Source: Actinacidiphila bryophytorum (GTDB lineage Bacteria > Actinomycetota > Actinomycetes > Streptomycetales > Streptomycetaceae). Taken from it: a DNA stretch of 64,000 nt. The notes beneath the pieces were generated by a model that was not told the origin of the DNA, did not search any database, and was given only the letters and a program-made list of their open reading frames with translations. Positions 30,619 through 38,085 of the stretch are shown here, one piece after another. Location of the stretch: NCBI RefSeq assembly GCF_016916835.1, contig NZ_JAFFIX010000017.1:62001-126000 (forward strand). The letters are read 5' to 3'. Each line of letters opens with the position of its first letter. Positions within the stretch are counted from its first letter, which is position 1. Both the position numbers and the translations under genes were made by a program.

Positions 30619-31884
30619 ATGGCAGGCCACATCCAAGACCGCTGGTACAAAACCGAAACCAGCACCGACGGCAAACCCACCCGCACCAAAACCGACCGCC
30701 ACGGCACCGGCATGCGCTACCGCGCCCGCTACATCGGACCCGACGGCACCGAAAAGAGCAAGTCCTTCCCCGACCGCCAACGACGGCTCGCCGAACAATG
30801 GCTCGCGCACACTGAAACCGACATGGCTCGCGGGCAGTACGTCGACCCGAAGGCCAGCCGGACCACCTTCCGCCAGTACGCGGAACGCTGGGTGCAGTCG
30901 CACCCAGGCGAGATCAACAGTCGTGAGGCAGCCGAACGTCGGCTTCGCCTGCACGCCTTTCCGCACATCGGTTCCCGCCCGCTCGGATCGTTCAAACCGG
31001 AGCACATCAGGGCGTGGATCAGCGGGCTGGAGAATACCGTGCCAGCCGAGTCACATCGCCGCATCATCGTCGGGACGGTCTCGGCAGCGCTGAGTGCAGC
31101 AGTCGATGACGGCCTGATCTCCAAGAACCCGTGCCACGCCAGGTCCGTACAGCTCCCGAAGCGTGGCAACCCGCACGTCACCCCGTGGACCGCAGCGCAG
31201 GTCTTCAAAGTGCAGTCCGCGCTACCGCCACGCTTTCAGGCAAGCGTCGATCCTGGCGCCGGTTGCGGATTGCGGCAGGGTGAGATCTTCGGGCTCTCCG
31301 AAGACGAACTCGACTACGACGGGGGCTGGCTCACCGTAGGCCACCAGCTCAAGCGAATCCGCGGGCGGCACGTCTTCGCGCTGCCCAAGGGCGGCAAGGT
31401 CCGTGACGTGCCGCTCCCCAATGCCGTAGGAACGGCCCTAAGGGCACACTCGGAGCGGTTCCCATCGGTGGCGGTGACGCTCCCCTGGCGCACCCCAGAC
31501 GGACCGCTTGTGACGAAGCGGCTCCTCTTCACTGGCCGGGGCGGGGGGCACGTTCGCGTGAGCTACTTCGACGACTTCATGTGGAAGCCCGCCCTGTCGG
31601 TTGCTGGGCTCATCCCGACAGTCGGCAAGGGCGAGCGGTACGCGTCCGCACGCGAGCACGGCATGCACGCGCTCAGGCACTTCTACGCCTCGGTGCTGCT
31701 GGACGCCGGAGAGAACATCCGGGCGTTGAGCCAGTACCTTGGTCACGCCGATCCAGGATTCACGCTGCGCACGTACACACACCTGATGCCGAGCAGCGAA
31801 GGACGCACGCGGAAGGCCGTAGAGAGCGTGTACCTAACGTCCGTCTCTCAAGATCACGGCCCACAGACGGCCCGCGCCGCCTGA
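30619..31884 (+). CDS. int: tyrosine site-specific recombinase (integrase)
   Basis: A 421-residue phage-type integrase. The N-terminal arm-binding region (RYRARYIGPDGTEKSKSFPD) and SAM-like core-binding domain (FRQYAERWVQSHPG) precede the catalytic domain. The catalytic residues are visible: Arg in GCGLRQGEIFGLS, Lys in LPKGGKVRDVPL, His-x-x-Arg in HALRHFYAS, His in GHADPGF and the nucleophile Tyr in LRTYTHLMP. It is followed by a terminator and the right att site, the normal int-att arrangement. Its target is the 3' end of pmt, not a tRNA gene. Confidence 0.95.
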   Translation: MAGHIQDRWYKTETSTDGKPTRTKTDRHGTGMRYRARYIGPDGTEKSKSFPDRQRRLAEQWLAHTETDMARGQYVDPKASRTTFRQYAERWVQSHPGEINSREAAERRLRLHAFPHIGSRPLGSFKPEHIRAWISGLENTVPAESHRRIIVGTVSAALSAAVDDGLISKNPCHARSVQLPKRGNPHVTPWTAAQVFKVQSALPPRFQASVDPGAGCGLRQGEIFGLSEDELDYDGGWLTVGHQLKRIRGRHVFALPKGGKVRDVPLPNAVGTALRAHSERFPSVAVTLPWRTPDGPLVTKRLLFTGRGGGHVRVSYFDDFMWKPALSVAGLIPTVGKGERYASAREHGMHALRHFYASVLLDAGENIRALSQYLGHADPGFTLRTYTHLMPSSEGRTRKAVESVYLTSVSQDHGPQTARAA

Positions 31885-31909
31885 GATCCGGCGCACGATC
31901 ACTAGAATC

Positions 31910-31939
31910 CCTGGTCGGAGCCATACGGCTCCGACCAGG
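31910..31939 (+). terminator. integrase terminator abutting the att site
   Basis: A perfect 13-bp stem (CCTGGTCGGAGCC / GGCTCCGACCAGG) with loop ATAC ends one base before the pmt-like repeat. It closes the int transcript. Confidence 0.75.
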
Positions 31940-31940
31940 C

Positions 31941-32030
31941 GGAACTTCATCTACTTCTTCCCCATCTACACCGGCATGACCATCCCTTACAGCGGGTGGC
32001 AGGCCAGGATGTGGTTCGACTCCTGGGTCT
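31941..32030. repeat. right attachment site (attR), pmt 3'-end mimic
   Basis: This 90-bp sequence could encode the last 29 residues of Pmt (NFIYFF to FDSWV) plus a TAG stop, but has no start or upstream pmt sequence. It differs from the true end of pmt only at five third-codon positions and the stop codon (TAG versus TGA). Sequence to its right is the original chromosomal DNA downstream of pmt. Confidence 0.85.
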
Positions 32031-32133
32031 AGCGCGGCGGGAGCCCCCCGGCGGCCACAGGCGCAGCAGGTAGAGTGCGACTGGGAGCGCGCTCATTTGA
32101 ACGCGTTCAGGGGGTGGGAAGAGGGGGGCCTCA

Positions 32134-33828
32134 ATGCCCATGGCACGGGGCGTCAAGACCGGCATCATCGGTGCGGTCTTCGCCGGAATGCTCGGCGTCG
32201 CAGGTTACGGCGCCTACAACATCTACTCGAACCTCGACGGCAGCAGCTCCGGCACCAAGCCGGCCGCCGTGGCCGGCAGGGACGAGCCGCTCAGCGCGAA
32301 GGACGTCGCCGACACCGCGGCCGACTTCCTGACCGCGTGGTCGTCGGGCGACGACGCGAAGGCCGCCGAGCTGACCGACTCGGTCCAGACCGCGACCGCG
32401 GCGCTGGCCGAATACCGCGACAAGGCCGGCATCAGCAAGGTGACGGCCACGGCGGAGCCGACCGACAGCGCGACCGGCTCGACGGCCACCGCGGGTCCGA
32501 CGGGCGCCGTGGTGTCCTTCACGGTCAAGGCGACGATCTCCTACCAGGGCCTCGCCCCGAAGGTGTGGACGTACGGCTCGACCCTGACCGTCGGCCGCAA
32601 CACCGTGGGCGACCCGGCCGTCAAGTGGGCGCCCAGCGTCCTGGAGCCGGACCTGAAGGACGGGCTGTCCCTGGTCACGGGCCTTGCCACGTCACCGGAG
32701 CTGGACCTGGTCGACCGGCACGGCAAGATCATGACGGCCGAGCAGTACCCGGGCCTGACCGACGTCTTCACCGACCTGCGCAAGCGCTACCAGGACGCGA
32801 AGCTCGGCGGCACACCCGGCATCGAGACCTATGTGACCAACGACGCCGGAGAGCTGGTCAAGACGCTCTACGTGGTCAAGCCGGGCACCAACGCCAAGCT
32901 CAAGACCACGCTGGACGCCCGCATCCAGGCGGCGGCCGAGAGCGCGGTGAAGAAGTACGGCCAGTCCGGTGTGACCGCGCTTGACACCCGCGACGGCACG
33001 ATCCTGGCCATGGCCGCGAACCCGCCCGGCGGCACGAACTACGCGCTGGCGCTGCAGCCGCCCGGCTCGACCTTCAAGATCGTGACGGCGACCGCGCTGA
33101 TGACGGCCCCGGTCACCAAGGACACCCCGCGCCTGACGCCCGACTCGGTCTCGCAGTGCGTCGACGGCTACGCGCCCATCGGCGGCAAGCCGTACCACAA
33201 CGTCACGCCGAACAAGCAGGACGCGACCTTGTCCTGGGACTTCTCCCGGTCCTGCAACACCGGCTTCATCCGGCTGTCGAAGTACCTGGAGCCGGACTCG
33301 CTGACCAAGACCGGTGAGAAGTACTTCGGGCTCGTCGGCGACAGCCGCCCCTGGTACACCGGCACCGGCACCACCGACGGCAGCATCCCCGGCGGCACCG
33401 GCGACGAGATGACCTCGGAGATGATCGGCCAGGGCCGGATCCTGATGAACACCCTGAACATGGCCTCGGTCGCCGCCACCGTCCGCGACGGGCGCTTCCA
33501 CCAGCCCTCGATACTCCAGGACAAGGACCTCATCGAGAACCGGCAGACCTGGAACGCCACACCGCTGCCGGGCCAGGTCAGGCAGAACCTGATGGCGATG
33601 ATGAAGCTGACCGCCACCAACGGTACGGCCGCCGGCCTCATGACCGGGATGCAGCAGCCCTACGGCGCCAAGACCGGCTCGGCCGAGGAGAACAAGAACG
33701 ACCTGCCGACGGGCTGGTTCACCGCCTACAGCGGCGACGTGGCGGCCGCCGCGATGGTCATGCAGGGCGACCACGGCAACAAGTCGGCCGGCCCGATCGT
33801 CGCGGACGTCCTGCGCGCCGCCCGCTAG
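32134..33828 (+). CDS. class B penicillin-binding protein (MecA_N/NTF2-like plus transpeptidase)
   Basis: A 564-residue D,D-transpeptidase that cross-links peptidoglycan outside the membrane. One N-terminal anchor (TGIIGAVFAGMLGVAGYGAY) is followed by an NTF2-like domain (about 50-160), a dimerisation region, and the transpeptidase domain. The active-site motifs are present: SxxK in PPGSTFKIV, SxN in FSRSCNTGFI and KTG in YGAKTGSAEE. The ATG follows a G-rich ribosome-binding stretch. Before the AICE arrived it would have lain directly behind pmt. Its TAG stop is part of the CTAG duplicated around the adjoining MITE-like repeat. Confidence 0.93.
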   Translation: MPMARGVKTGIIGAVFAGMLGVAGYGAYNIYSNLDGSSSGTKPAAVAGRDEPLSAKDVADTAADFLTAWSSGDDAKAAELTDSVQTATAALAEYRDKAGISKVTATAEPTDSATGSTATAGPTGAVVSFTVKATISYQGLAPKVWTYGSTLTVGRNTVGDPAVKWAPSVLEPDLKDGLSLVTGLATSPELDLVDRHGKIMTAEQYPGLTDVFTDLRKRYQDAKLGGTPGIETYVTNDAGELVKTLYVVKPGTNAKLKTTLDARIQAAAESAVKKYGQSGVTALDTRDGTILAMAANPPGGTNYALALQPPGSTFKIVTATALMTAPVTKDTPRLTPDSVSQCVDGYAPIGGKPYHNVTPNKQDATLSWDFSRSCNTGFIRLSKYLEPDSLTKTGEKYFGLVGDSRPWYTGTGTTDGSIPGGTGDEMTSEMIGQGRILMNTLNMASVAATVRDGRFHQPSILQDKDLIENRQTWNATPLPGQVRQNLMAMMKLTATNGTAAGLMTGMQQPYGAKTGSAEENKNDLPTGWFTAYSGDVAAAAMVMQGDHGNKSAGPIVADVLRAAR

Positions 33829-34001
33829 GCCGTGTTTTGGAAGTAGCGCCCTCCGCCCACAGGGCGGGCCCCGCGGCGTCTGGTGCGTGCGATCGCAAGG
33901 CGGAGGGTCGTCCTCGTAGTGGGCCTGCTCGGACGACTCCGACAACGCAGCGAGCGTGCGTGCCAGGCGTCGCGGGGCAGGCGGGACTTCCGCAACACGG
34001 A
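33829..34001. mobile_element. MITE-like non-autonomous element with CTAG target duplication
   Basis: A 173-bp non-coding unit with imperfect terminal inverted repeats (left GCCGTGTTTTGGAAGTAGCG; right complement TCCGTGTTGCGGAAGTCCCG) flanked on both sides by CTAG (33825-33828 and 34002-34005). An internal CCCTCCGCC / GGCGGAGGG stem is also present. It contains no gene. A 4-bp CTAG duplication is typical of IS5-family transposition, so it may be mobilised by such a transposase elsewhere in the genome. Confidence 0.7.
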
Positions 34002-34032
34002 CTAGCCGCGCGGCCCCGTCCCGCACACCCAC

Positions 34033-34071
34033 CGTGCCCCCGCCCGCGGCAGAACCGCGGACGGGGGCACG
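34033..34071. terminator. bidirectional terminator between pbp and the P450 gene
   Basis: Arms CGTGCCCCCGcCCGCGG and CCGCGGaCGGGGGCACG form a 16-bp stem with one mismatch and a 5-nt loop. It serves the convergent penicillin-binding protein and conservon transcripts. Confidence 0.75.
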
Positions 34072-34097
34072 CACGTACGCGACCGGTGCAGCCGGCC

Positions 34098-35351
34098 TCA
34101 GCCCAGCAGCACCGGCAGCCTCAGGTGTCCGTGCGAGATGAAGGACTCCACCGGCTCCAGCTCCTCCTCCGGCACCGCGAGCGCGAGGCCGGGGAAGCGC
34201 TCGAAGAGCGCGGGCAGCGCCACCTCGGCCTCCAGCTGGGCCAGCGGCGCGCCCAGGCAGCGGTGGACGCCGTAGCCGAAGGCCAGGTGCTCCTTGTCGA
34301 CCCGCGTCACGTCGAAGCGGTCCGCGGTCGGCCCGTGGTGGTCGGGGTGCCGGCCTGCGGCCGCGTAGGAGGCCAGGATCGCCTCGCCCTTGGCGATGTG
34401 CACCCCGCGGGTGGTGATGTCCTCGACCGCGTAGCGCAGCGGCAGGCTCGCGACCGGCGCCTCGACCCGCAGCGTCTCCTCGATGACGTCGCTCCAGTTG
34501 GCCTTGCCCGCCCTGACCAGCGCGAGCTGCTCGGGGTGGGTGAGCAGGGCGTGGACGGCGTTGTCGAGCAGGTTGACGGTGGTCTCGTGGCCCGCGCTGA
34601 TCATCAGGATCAGGGTGTCCACCAGCTCGGCCTCGGTCAGCCGGGAGCCGTCCTCCTCGCGGGCGGATATCAGCACACTGGTCAGGTCGTCGCCCGGCGT
34701 CTCCCGCTTGAGCGCGACCAGGCCGCTGAGCACCTCGTGGATGCCGGCGAAGGTCGCCACCGCGTCCTCCGCGCTGATCGCGGTGTTGAAGATGTTGTCG
34801 ACCAGCCGCCGCAGCTCCCTGCCGGTCGCCTCGTCCTCGACGCCGAAGAGCCGGCTGATCACCTGGATCGGGATCGGGTAGCAGTACGCCTCCCGCAGGT
34901 CGACCGCCTCGCCGGCCGGCGTCCGCGCGAGGCCGTCGAGCAGGTCCGCGACCATCTGCGTGATCCACGGGCGCATCGCCTCGGTGCGGCGGGCGGTGAA
35001 GGCCACCGACACCAGCTTGCGCAGCCGCCGGTGGTCGCCCCCGTAGGCGGTGAACATGTTGGTGACCGCGACCCAGGTGAACAGCGGCCAGTCAGGGGTG
35101 ATCTCGCCGTTGGCCCAGGCCGCCCAGTGCTGCCGCGGGTCCTTGGAGACCCGGTCGTCGGTCAGCAGCTCCTTGAGCAGTGCCGGGTCGCTCACCGCCC
35201 ACGCCTGGACCCCCCCAGGAAGTTCCACCAGCGCCGCGGGGCCGCGTTCACGGATACGGGCTCCCTCGGCGTGGATGTCGCGGCCTGCGGGGTCGATGAC
35301 GAGGGGGCCGGTGCCGGCGTCGGCGACGCCGGGGCGGGCTCGGTTTTCCAT
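34098..35351 (-). CDS. cytochrome P450 (CYP154-like, conservon partner)
   Basis: A 417-residue soluble bacterial P450. The I-helix oxygen-activation motif is MISAGHETTVNLL, the K-helix is EETLRVEAPV (ExxR intact), and the heme loop is LAFGYGVHRCLGAPLAQLE with the proximal Cys. It is the last gene of the conservon operon, and its start lies 160 bp inside the preceding P450 gene. In streptomycetes a CYP154 next to a CYP157 behind cvnABCD is a known arrangement. Substrate unknown; redox partners are not encoded nearby. Confidence 0.92.
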   Translation of the reverse strand: MENRARPGVADAGTGPLVIDPAGRDIHAEGARIRERGPAALVELPGGVQAWAVSDPALLKELLTDDRVSKDPRQHWAAWANGEITPDWPLFTWVAVTNMFTAYGGDHRRLRKLVSVAFTARRTEAMRPWITQMVADLLDGLARTPAGEAVDLREAYCYPIPIQVISRLFGVEDEATGRELRRLVDNIFNTAISAEDAVATFAGIHEVLSGLVALKRETPGDDLTSVLISAREEDGSRLTEAELVDTLILMISAGHETTVNLLDNAVHALLTHPEQLALVRAGKANWSDVIEETLRVEAPVASLPLRYAVEDITTRGVHIAKGEAILASYAAAGRHPDHHGPTADRFDVTRVDKEHLAFGYGVHRCLGAPLAQLEAEVALPALFERFPGLALAVPEEELEPVESFISHGHLRLPVLLG

Positions 35352-36664
35352 TCGGTGACTCCTGAGGGCTCGTCCGCGGCAGCCGGCGCGGTGACGGTGA
35401 TCGGCGGGTAGACGACGGGCAGGGCGACCAGCGCCCGGTGGAAGGGACCCTGCCGCCACTCCAGCTGGTCGACCTCGCAGTCGAGTTCGATGTCCGGCAG
35501 CCGGTCGAGCAGCTTCTCCACCGCGACCGCGGAGATCAGCCGGGCCGGGCTCTTGGCGGGGCAGGTGTGCGGTCCCGCGCTCCACGACAGGTGCGCGCGG
35601 TTGCCGCTGCGCCGCTCGCCGCTGAGCGCCGGGTCGGTGTTGGCCGCGGTGAAGCTGACCAGCAGGGGGCGCCCGGCGACCACCTCGACGCCGTCCACCT
35701 CGGTGTCCTGCAGGGCGTAGTGCACCGCGTAGTTGGCGATCGGCGGGTCGGCCCACAGGACCTCGTCCAGCGCCTCGTCGACCGGCATGCTGCCGCCCGC
35801 CAGGTCGCCGGCGAAGCGGTCGTCGGACAGCAGCAGGAGCAGCGCGTTGCAGATCAGGTTCTGCTCGGGCTCGGTGCCCGCGCCCATCAGCAGGGCCAGC
35901 TGGTGCAGCATCTCCTCGTCGCCGAGCTTCGCCGGGTGCGCCATCATCCACGACGTGACGTCGGCGCCGGGCTCGCGGCGCTTGAGCGCGACGAGTTCCG
36001 CCAGGCCCTCGGTGAGGATCTGGTTGGCCTTGTCGGCGTCCGCGTCGGCGTCGAAGATGCCGGACATGCCGACGACCAGCTTGTCGCCGATGTCGGCGGG
36101 GCAGCCGAAGAGCCGGTTGAAGACCAGCAGTGGCAGCAGCGCCCCGTACTCGCCGAGCAGGTCGGCGTTGCCGCGCGCGCCGATCCGGTCGATGAGGATG
36201 TCGGCGCTCTCCTCGACGTAGCCGCGCAGCGCGTTGGGGTCGACCTGGCTGAGGCTGTCGGTGATCACCCCGCGGTAGCGGGCGTGCGCCTCGCCGTCGG
36301 ACCACAGCGCGTTGGGCCGGTACATCATCATCGGCACCACCGGGCTGTCGGCCGGCACGGAACCGTCGGCGAGCGCCTTCCAGTTGCGCGGGTCCTTCGA
36401 GAAGCGCTCGGGGCTGCGCAGCACCTCCAGGGCGCTCTGGTAGCCCAGGACGAGGCTGGCCTCGACGCCGGGGGCGATCTCCACCGGTGCGACGCTGCCC
36501 CGGGCGCGCAGCGCCTCGAAGGTCGCCTTGGGGTCGGCGGCGTGCTCGGGCCCGTACAGCCGCAGGGCGCCGCCGCCGGTGTGGGCCGGGCAGCCGGGGG
36601 GCGGGGCGGGGGAAGCGGCAGGCTCGGAGGCGGGGGCGGGCTGTGGCGCGCTGGGGGACGTCAT
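35192..36664 (-). CDS. cytochrome P450 lacking ExxR (CYP157-like)
   Basis: A 490-residue P450-fold protein. The heme loop is SWSAGPHTCPAKSPARL: the Cys ligand is kept, but the usual Phe and last Gly are changed. The I-helix reads LMGAGTEPEQNLI instead of AGxxT, and the K-helix reads LDEVLWADPPIANYAV, so the Arg of ExxR is Trp. Absence of ExxR is the published peculiarity of the Streptomyces CYP157 family, which pairs with CYP154 in conservons. A Pro/Ala-rich tail of about 60 residues overlaps the next gene. It may act as a binding or signalling partner rather than a normal monooxygenase. Confidence 0.88.
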   Translation of the reverse strand: MTSPSAPQPAPASEPAASPAPPPGCPAHTGGGALRLYGPEHAADPKATFEALRARGSVAPVEIAPGVEASLVLGYQSALEVLRSPERFSKDPRNWKALADGSVPADSPVVPMMMYRPNALWSDGEAHARYRGVITDSLSQVDPNALRGYVEESADILIDRIGARGNADLLGEYGALLPLLVFNRLFGCPADIGDKLVVGMSGIFDADADADKANQILTEGLAELVALKRREPGADVTSWMMAHPAKLGDEEMLHQLALLMGAGTEPEQNLICNALLLLLSDDRFAGDLAGGSMPVDEALDEVLWADPPIANYAVHYALQDTEVDGVEVVAGRPLLVSFTAANTDPALSGERRSGNRAHLSWSAGPHTCPAKSPARLISAVAVEKLLDRLPDIELDCEVDQLEWRQGPFHRALVALPVVYPPITVTAPAAADEPSGVTEWKTEPAPASPTPAPAPSSSTPQAATSTPREPVSVNAAPRRWWNFLGGSRRGR

Positions 36665-36669
36665 CCGGT

Positions 36670-37314
36670 TCAGGACTCCTGGTCGGCGGGGGCGGGGCGG
36701 GTCTGCAGGTGTTCCACCAGAGCGATCAGCGCCTTGGTGGAGGAGGCGGTGTCGCGGGCGTCGCAGCTGACCAGCGGGGTCTGCGGCAGCAGGTCGAGGG
36801 CCTCGCGGATCTCCTCCTCGGGGAAGTGCGGCGCCCCGTCGAACTGGTTGACGGCGACCGCGTACGGCATGCCGTACTCCTCCAGCAGCCCCATCACGTC
36901 GAAGGACTGGTGGAGCCGCCGGGTGTCGGCCAGCACCAGGGCGCCGAGCGCGCCCTGCAGCATGTCGGTCCACAGCCGGCTGAAGCGCTTCTGGCCGGGC
37001 GCCCCGAACAGGTACAGCACCAGGCTGTCGCTGAGGGTGAGCCGCCCGAAGTCCATCGCCACGGTGGTTGCGGTCTTGTCCGGCACACCGGCCAGGTCGT
37101 CGATGTGGGCGCCGGCCTGCGACAGCGGCTCCTCGGTCCGCAGCGGCCTGATCTCCGAGAGCGTCCCGACGAAGGTGGTCTTGCCGACCGCGAAGTGCCC
37201 GACGATCAGGATCTTGGCGGCGGTCCTGACCGAGTCCGCCACGTAGGAGGGCGTGCCGCCCGGCGGGGCGGGAGCGGGGGCGGGTGCGCGGTCAGAGGCG
37301 GGCGCGGAGCCCAT
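36670..37314 (-). CDS. cvnD: conservon small GTP-binding protein
   Basis: A 214-residue Ras-like/MglA-type GTPase. P-loop GHFAVGKTT, switch II FGAPGQKRFSRLW, and a G4-like NQFD in place of NKxD. The first 30 residues are a Pro/Ala-rich tail. In conservons CvnD works with CvnA-C in a membrane-associated complex likened to a G-protein-coupled system that affects development and secondary metabolism. It overlaps cvnC by 23 bp and is 5 bp from the P450 gene. Confidence 0.92.
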   Translation of the reverse strand: MGSAPASDRAPAPAPAPPGGTPSYVADSVRTAAKILIVGHFAVGKTTFVGTLSEIRPLRTEEPLSQAGAHIDDLAGVPDKTATTVAMDFGRLTLSDSLVLYLFGAPGQKRFSRLWTDMLQGALGALVLADTRRLHQSFDVMGLLEEYGMPYAVAVNQFDGAPHFPEEEIREALDLLPQTPLVSCDARDTASSTKALIALVEHLQTRPAPADQES

Positions 37315-37651
37315 TGAGCACCTCCTGCAGGAGCTGGACGTCGGGGAGTTGCGCCTTGGGGATCGCGGCCCGCGCGACGATGTGGCCGCTGTCGATGAGG
37401 TCGCTGATCAGCACCTTGGTGACGGTGATCGGCAGCTGGAGGTAGCCCGCGACCTCCGCGACGGACAGCGCTCCGCCCCGGCACAGCTCCATCACCGCGC
37501 GCCGCTCGGGGGTCAGCCCGGTCAGCGGGCGACTGGTCACGGCGTTGACCAGCGAGACGATGTCCAGGGTGTTGCGCGTGGGGTGGGCGCGGCCGTCGGT
37601 GACGACGTACGCCCGCACGAGCCCCTGCTCCCGCCTGCGCGGCGGGGTCAT
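37292..37651 (-). CDS. cvnC: conservon DUF742 protein
   Basis: A 119-residue DUF742 protein with a winged-helix-like core (GGALSVAEVAGYLQLPITVT, then KVLISDLIDSGHIVAR). It starts at the 4-bp overlap with cvnB and ends within cvnD. It bridges the roadblock and GTPase components in conservons; direct DNA binding has not been generally shown for the family. Confidence 0.92.
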   Translation of the reverse strand: MTPPRRREQGLVRAYVVTDGRAHPTRNTLDIVSLVNAVTSRPLTGLTPERRAVMELCRGGALSVAEVAGYLQLPITVTKVLISDLIDSGHIVARAAIPKAQLPDVQLLQEVLNGLRARL

Positions 37652-38085
37652 GACGGAACGGTGGTGCCCGGTCGGGTGGCGGCGGCCGTGTCGTGGCGGG
37701 GCGGGCTGGTCAGCTCCTTGCCGAGCCGGTCGACGAGCTTCTGCATGCGGTAGGTGACCATCTCCATGTCCACGTCCTGCGTGGAGGACACCGCCAGGTA
37801 GGCGCCGGCGCCCGCGGCGACCAGGAAGACGTAGCCGTCCGCGAACTCCACCAGCGTCTGCTGCCAGGGCGAGTCGTCCTTGCCGCAGAACTCCGCGGTG
37901 CTGCGGCTGATGGACTGCAGCCCCGACAGGGCCGCCGCCTGGCGCTCCGCCTCGTCGCGCGCGACGCCCTGGGAGTGCGCCCTGAGCATCCCGTCGGCGG
38001 ACAGCAGGATCGCGTGCCGCGCCTCGGGGACCTTCAGGACCTCGTCGAGCATCCAGCCCAGCTCGTTGGCCATGTGGTCGTTCAT
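37648..38085 (-). CDS. cvnB: conservon roadblock/LC7 protein
   Basis: A 145-residue roadblock/LC7-domain protein (WMLDEVLKVPEARHAILLSA, DGMLRAHSQGVARDEAERQA) with a short Pro/Thr-rich tail. Roadblock proteins act as GTPase-activating or scaffold partners of MglA-type GTPases, matching cvnD in this operon. Overlaps cvnA and cvnC by 4 bp each. Confidence 0.93.
   Translation of the reverse strand: MNDHMANELGWMLDEVLKVPEARHAILLSADGMLRAHSQGVARDEAERQAAALSGLQSISRSTAEFCGKDDSPWQQTLVEFADGYVFLVAAGAGAYLAVSSTQDVDMEMVTYRMQKLVDRLGKELTSPPRHDTAAATRPGTTVPS

Larger units (their letters stand above)
17428..32030. mobile_element. integrated AICE (integrative and conjugative element), about 14.6 kb
   Basis: The unit is bounded by the pmt 3'-end repeats and carries tyrosine integrase, excisionase, primase-polymerase plus DUF3631 replication genes, an FtsK/TraB-like translocase with Spd-like small membrane proteins, XRE and GntR regulators, and a Nudix protein. 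This is the module set of actinomycete integrative and conjugative elements; the prim-pol replication protein places it in the RepPP class. Such elements excise, replicate and move double-stranded DNA in mycelia through a hexameric translocase. All genes look intact, so it may be functional. The offset between the repeats is 14,578 bp. Confidence 0.93.

Noticed and set aside
32692..34968. Long minus-strand frame covering pbp, the MITE-like unit and the P450 end
   Set aside because: The product is a shadow of two known genes in other frames and spans the mobile repeat and terminator.
34098..36664. Secondary-metabolite gene cluster based on two P450s
   Set aside because: They follow cvnABCD with tight overlaps, the standard conservon arrangement, and no biosynthetic core gene is present.
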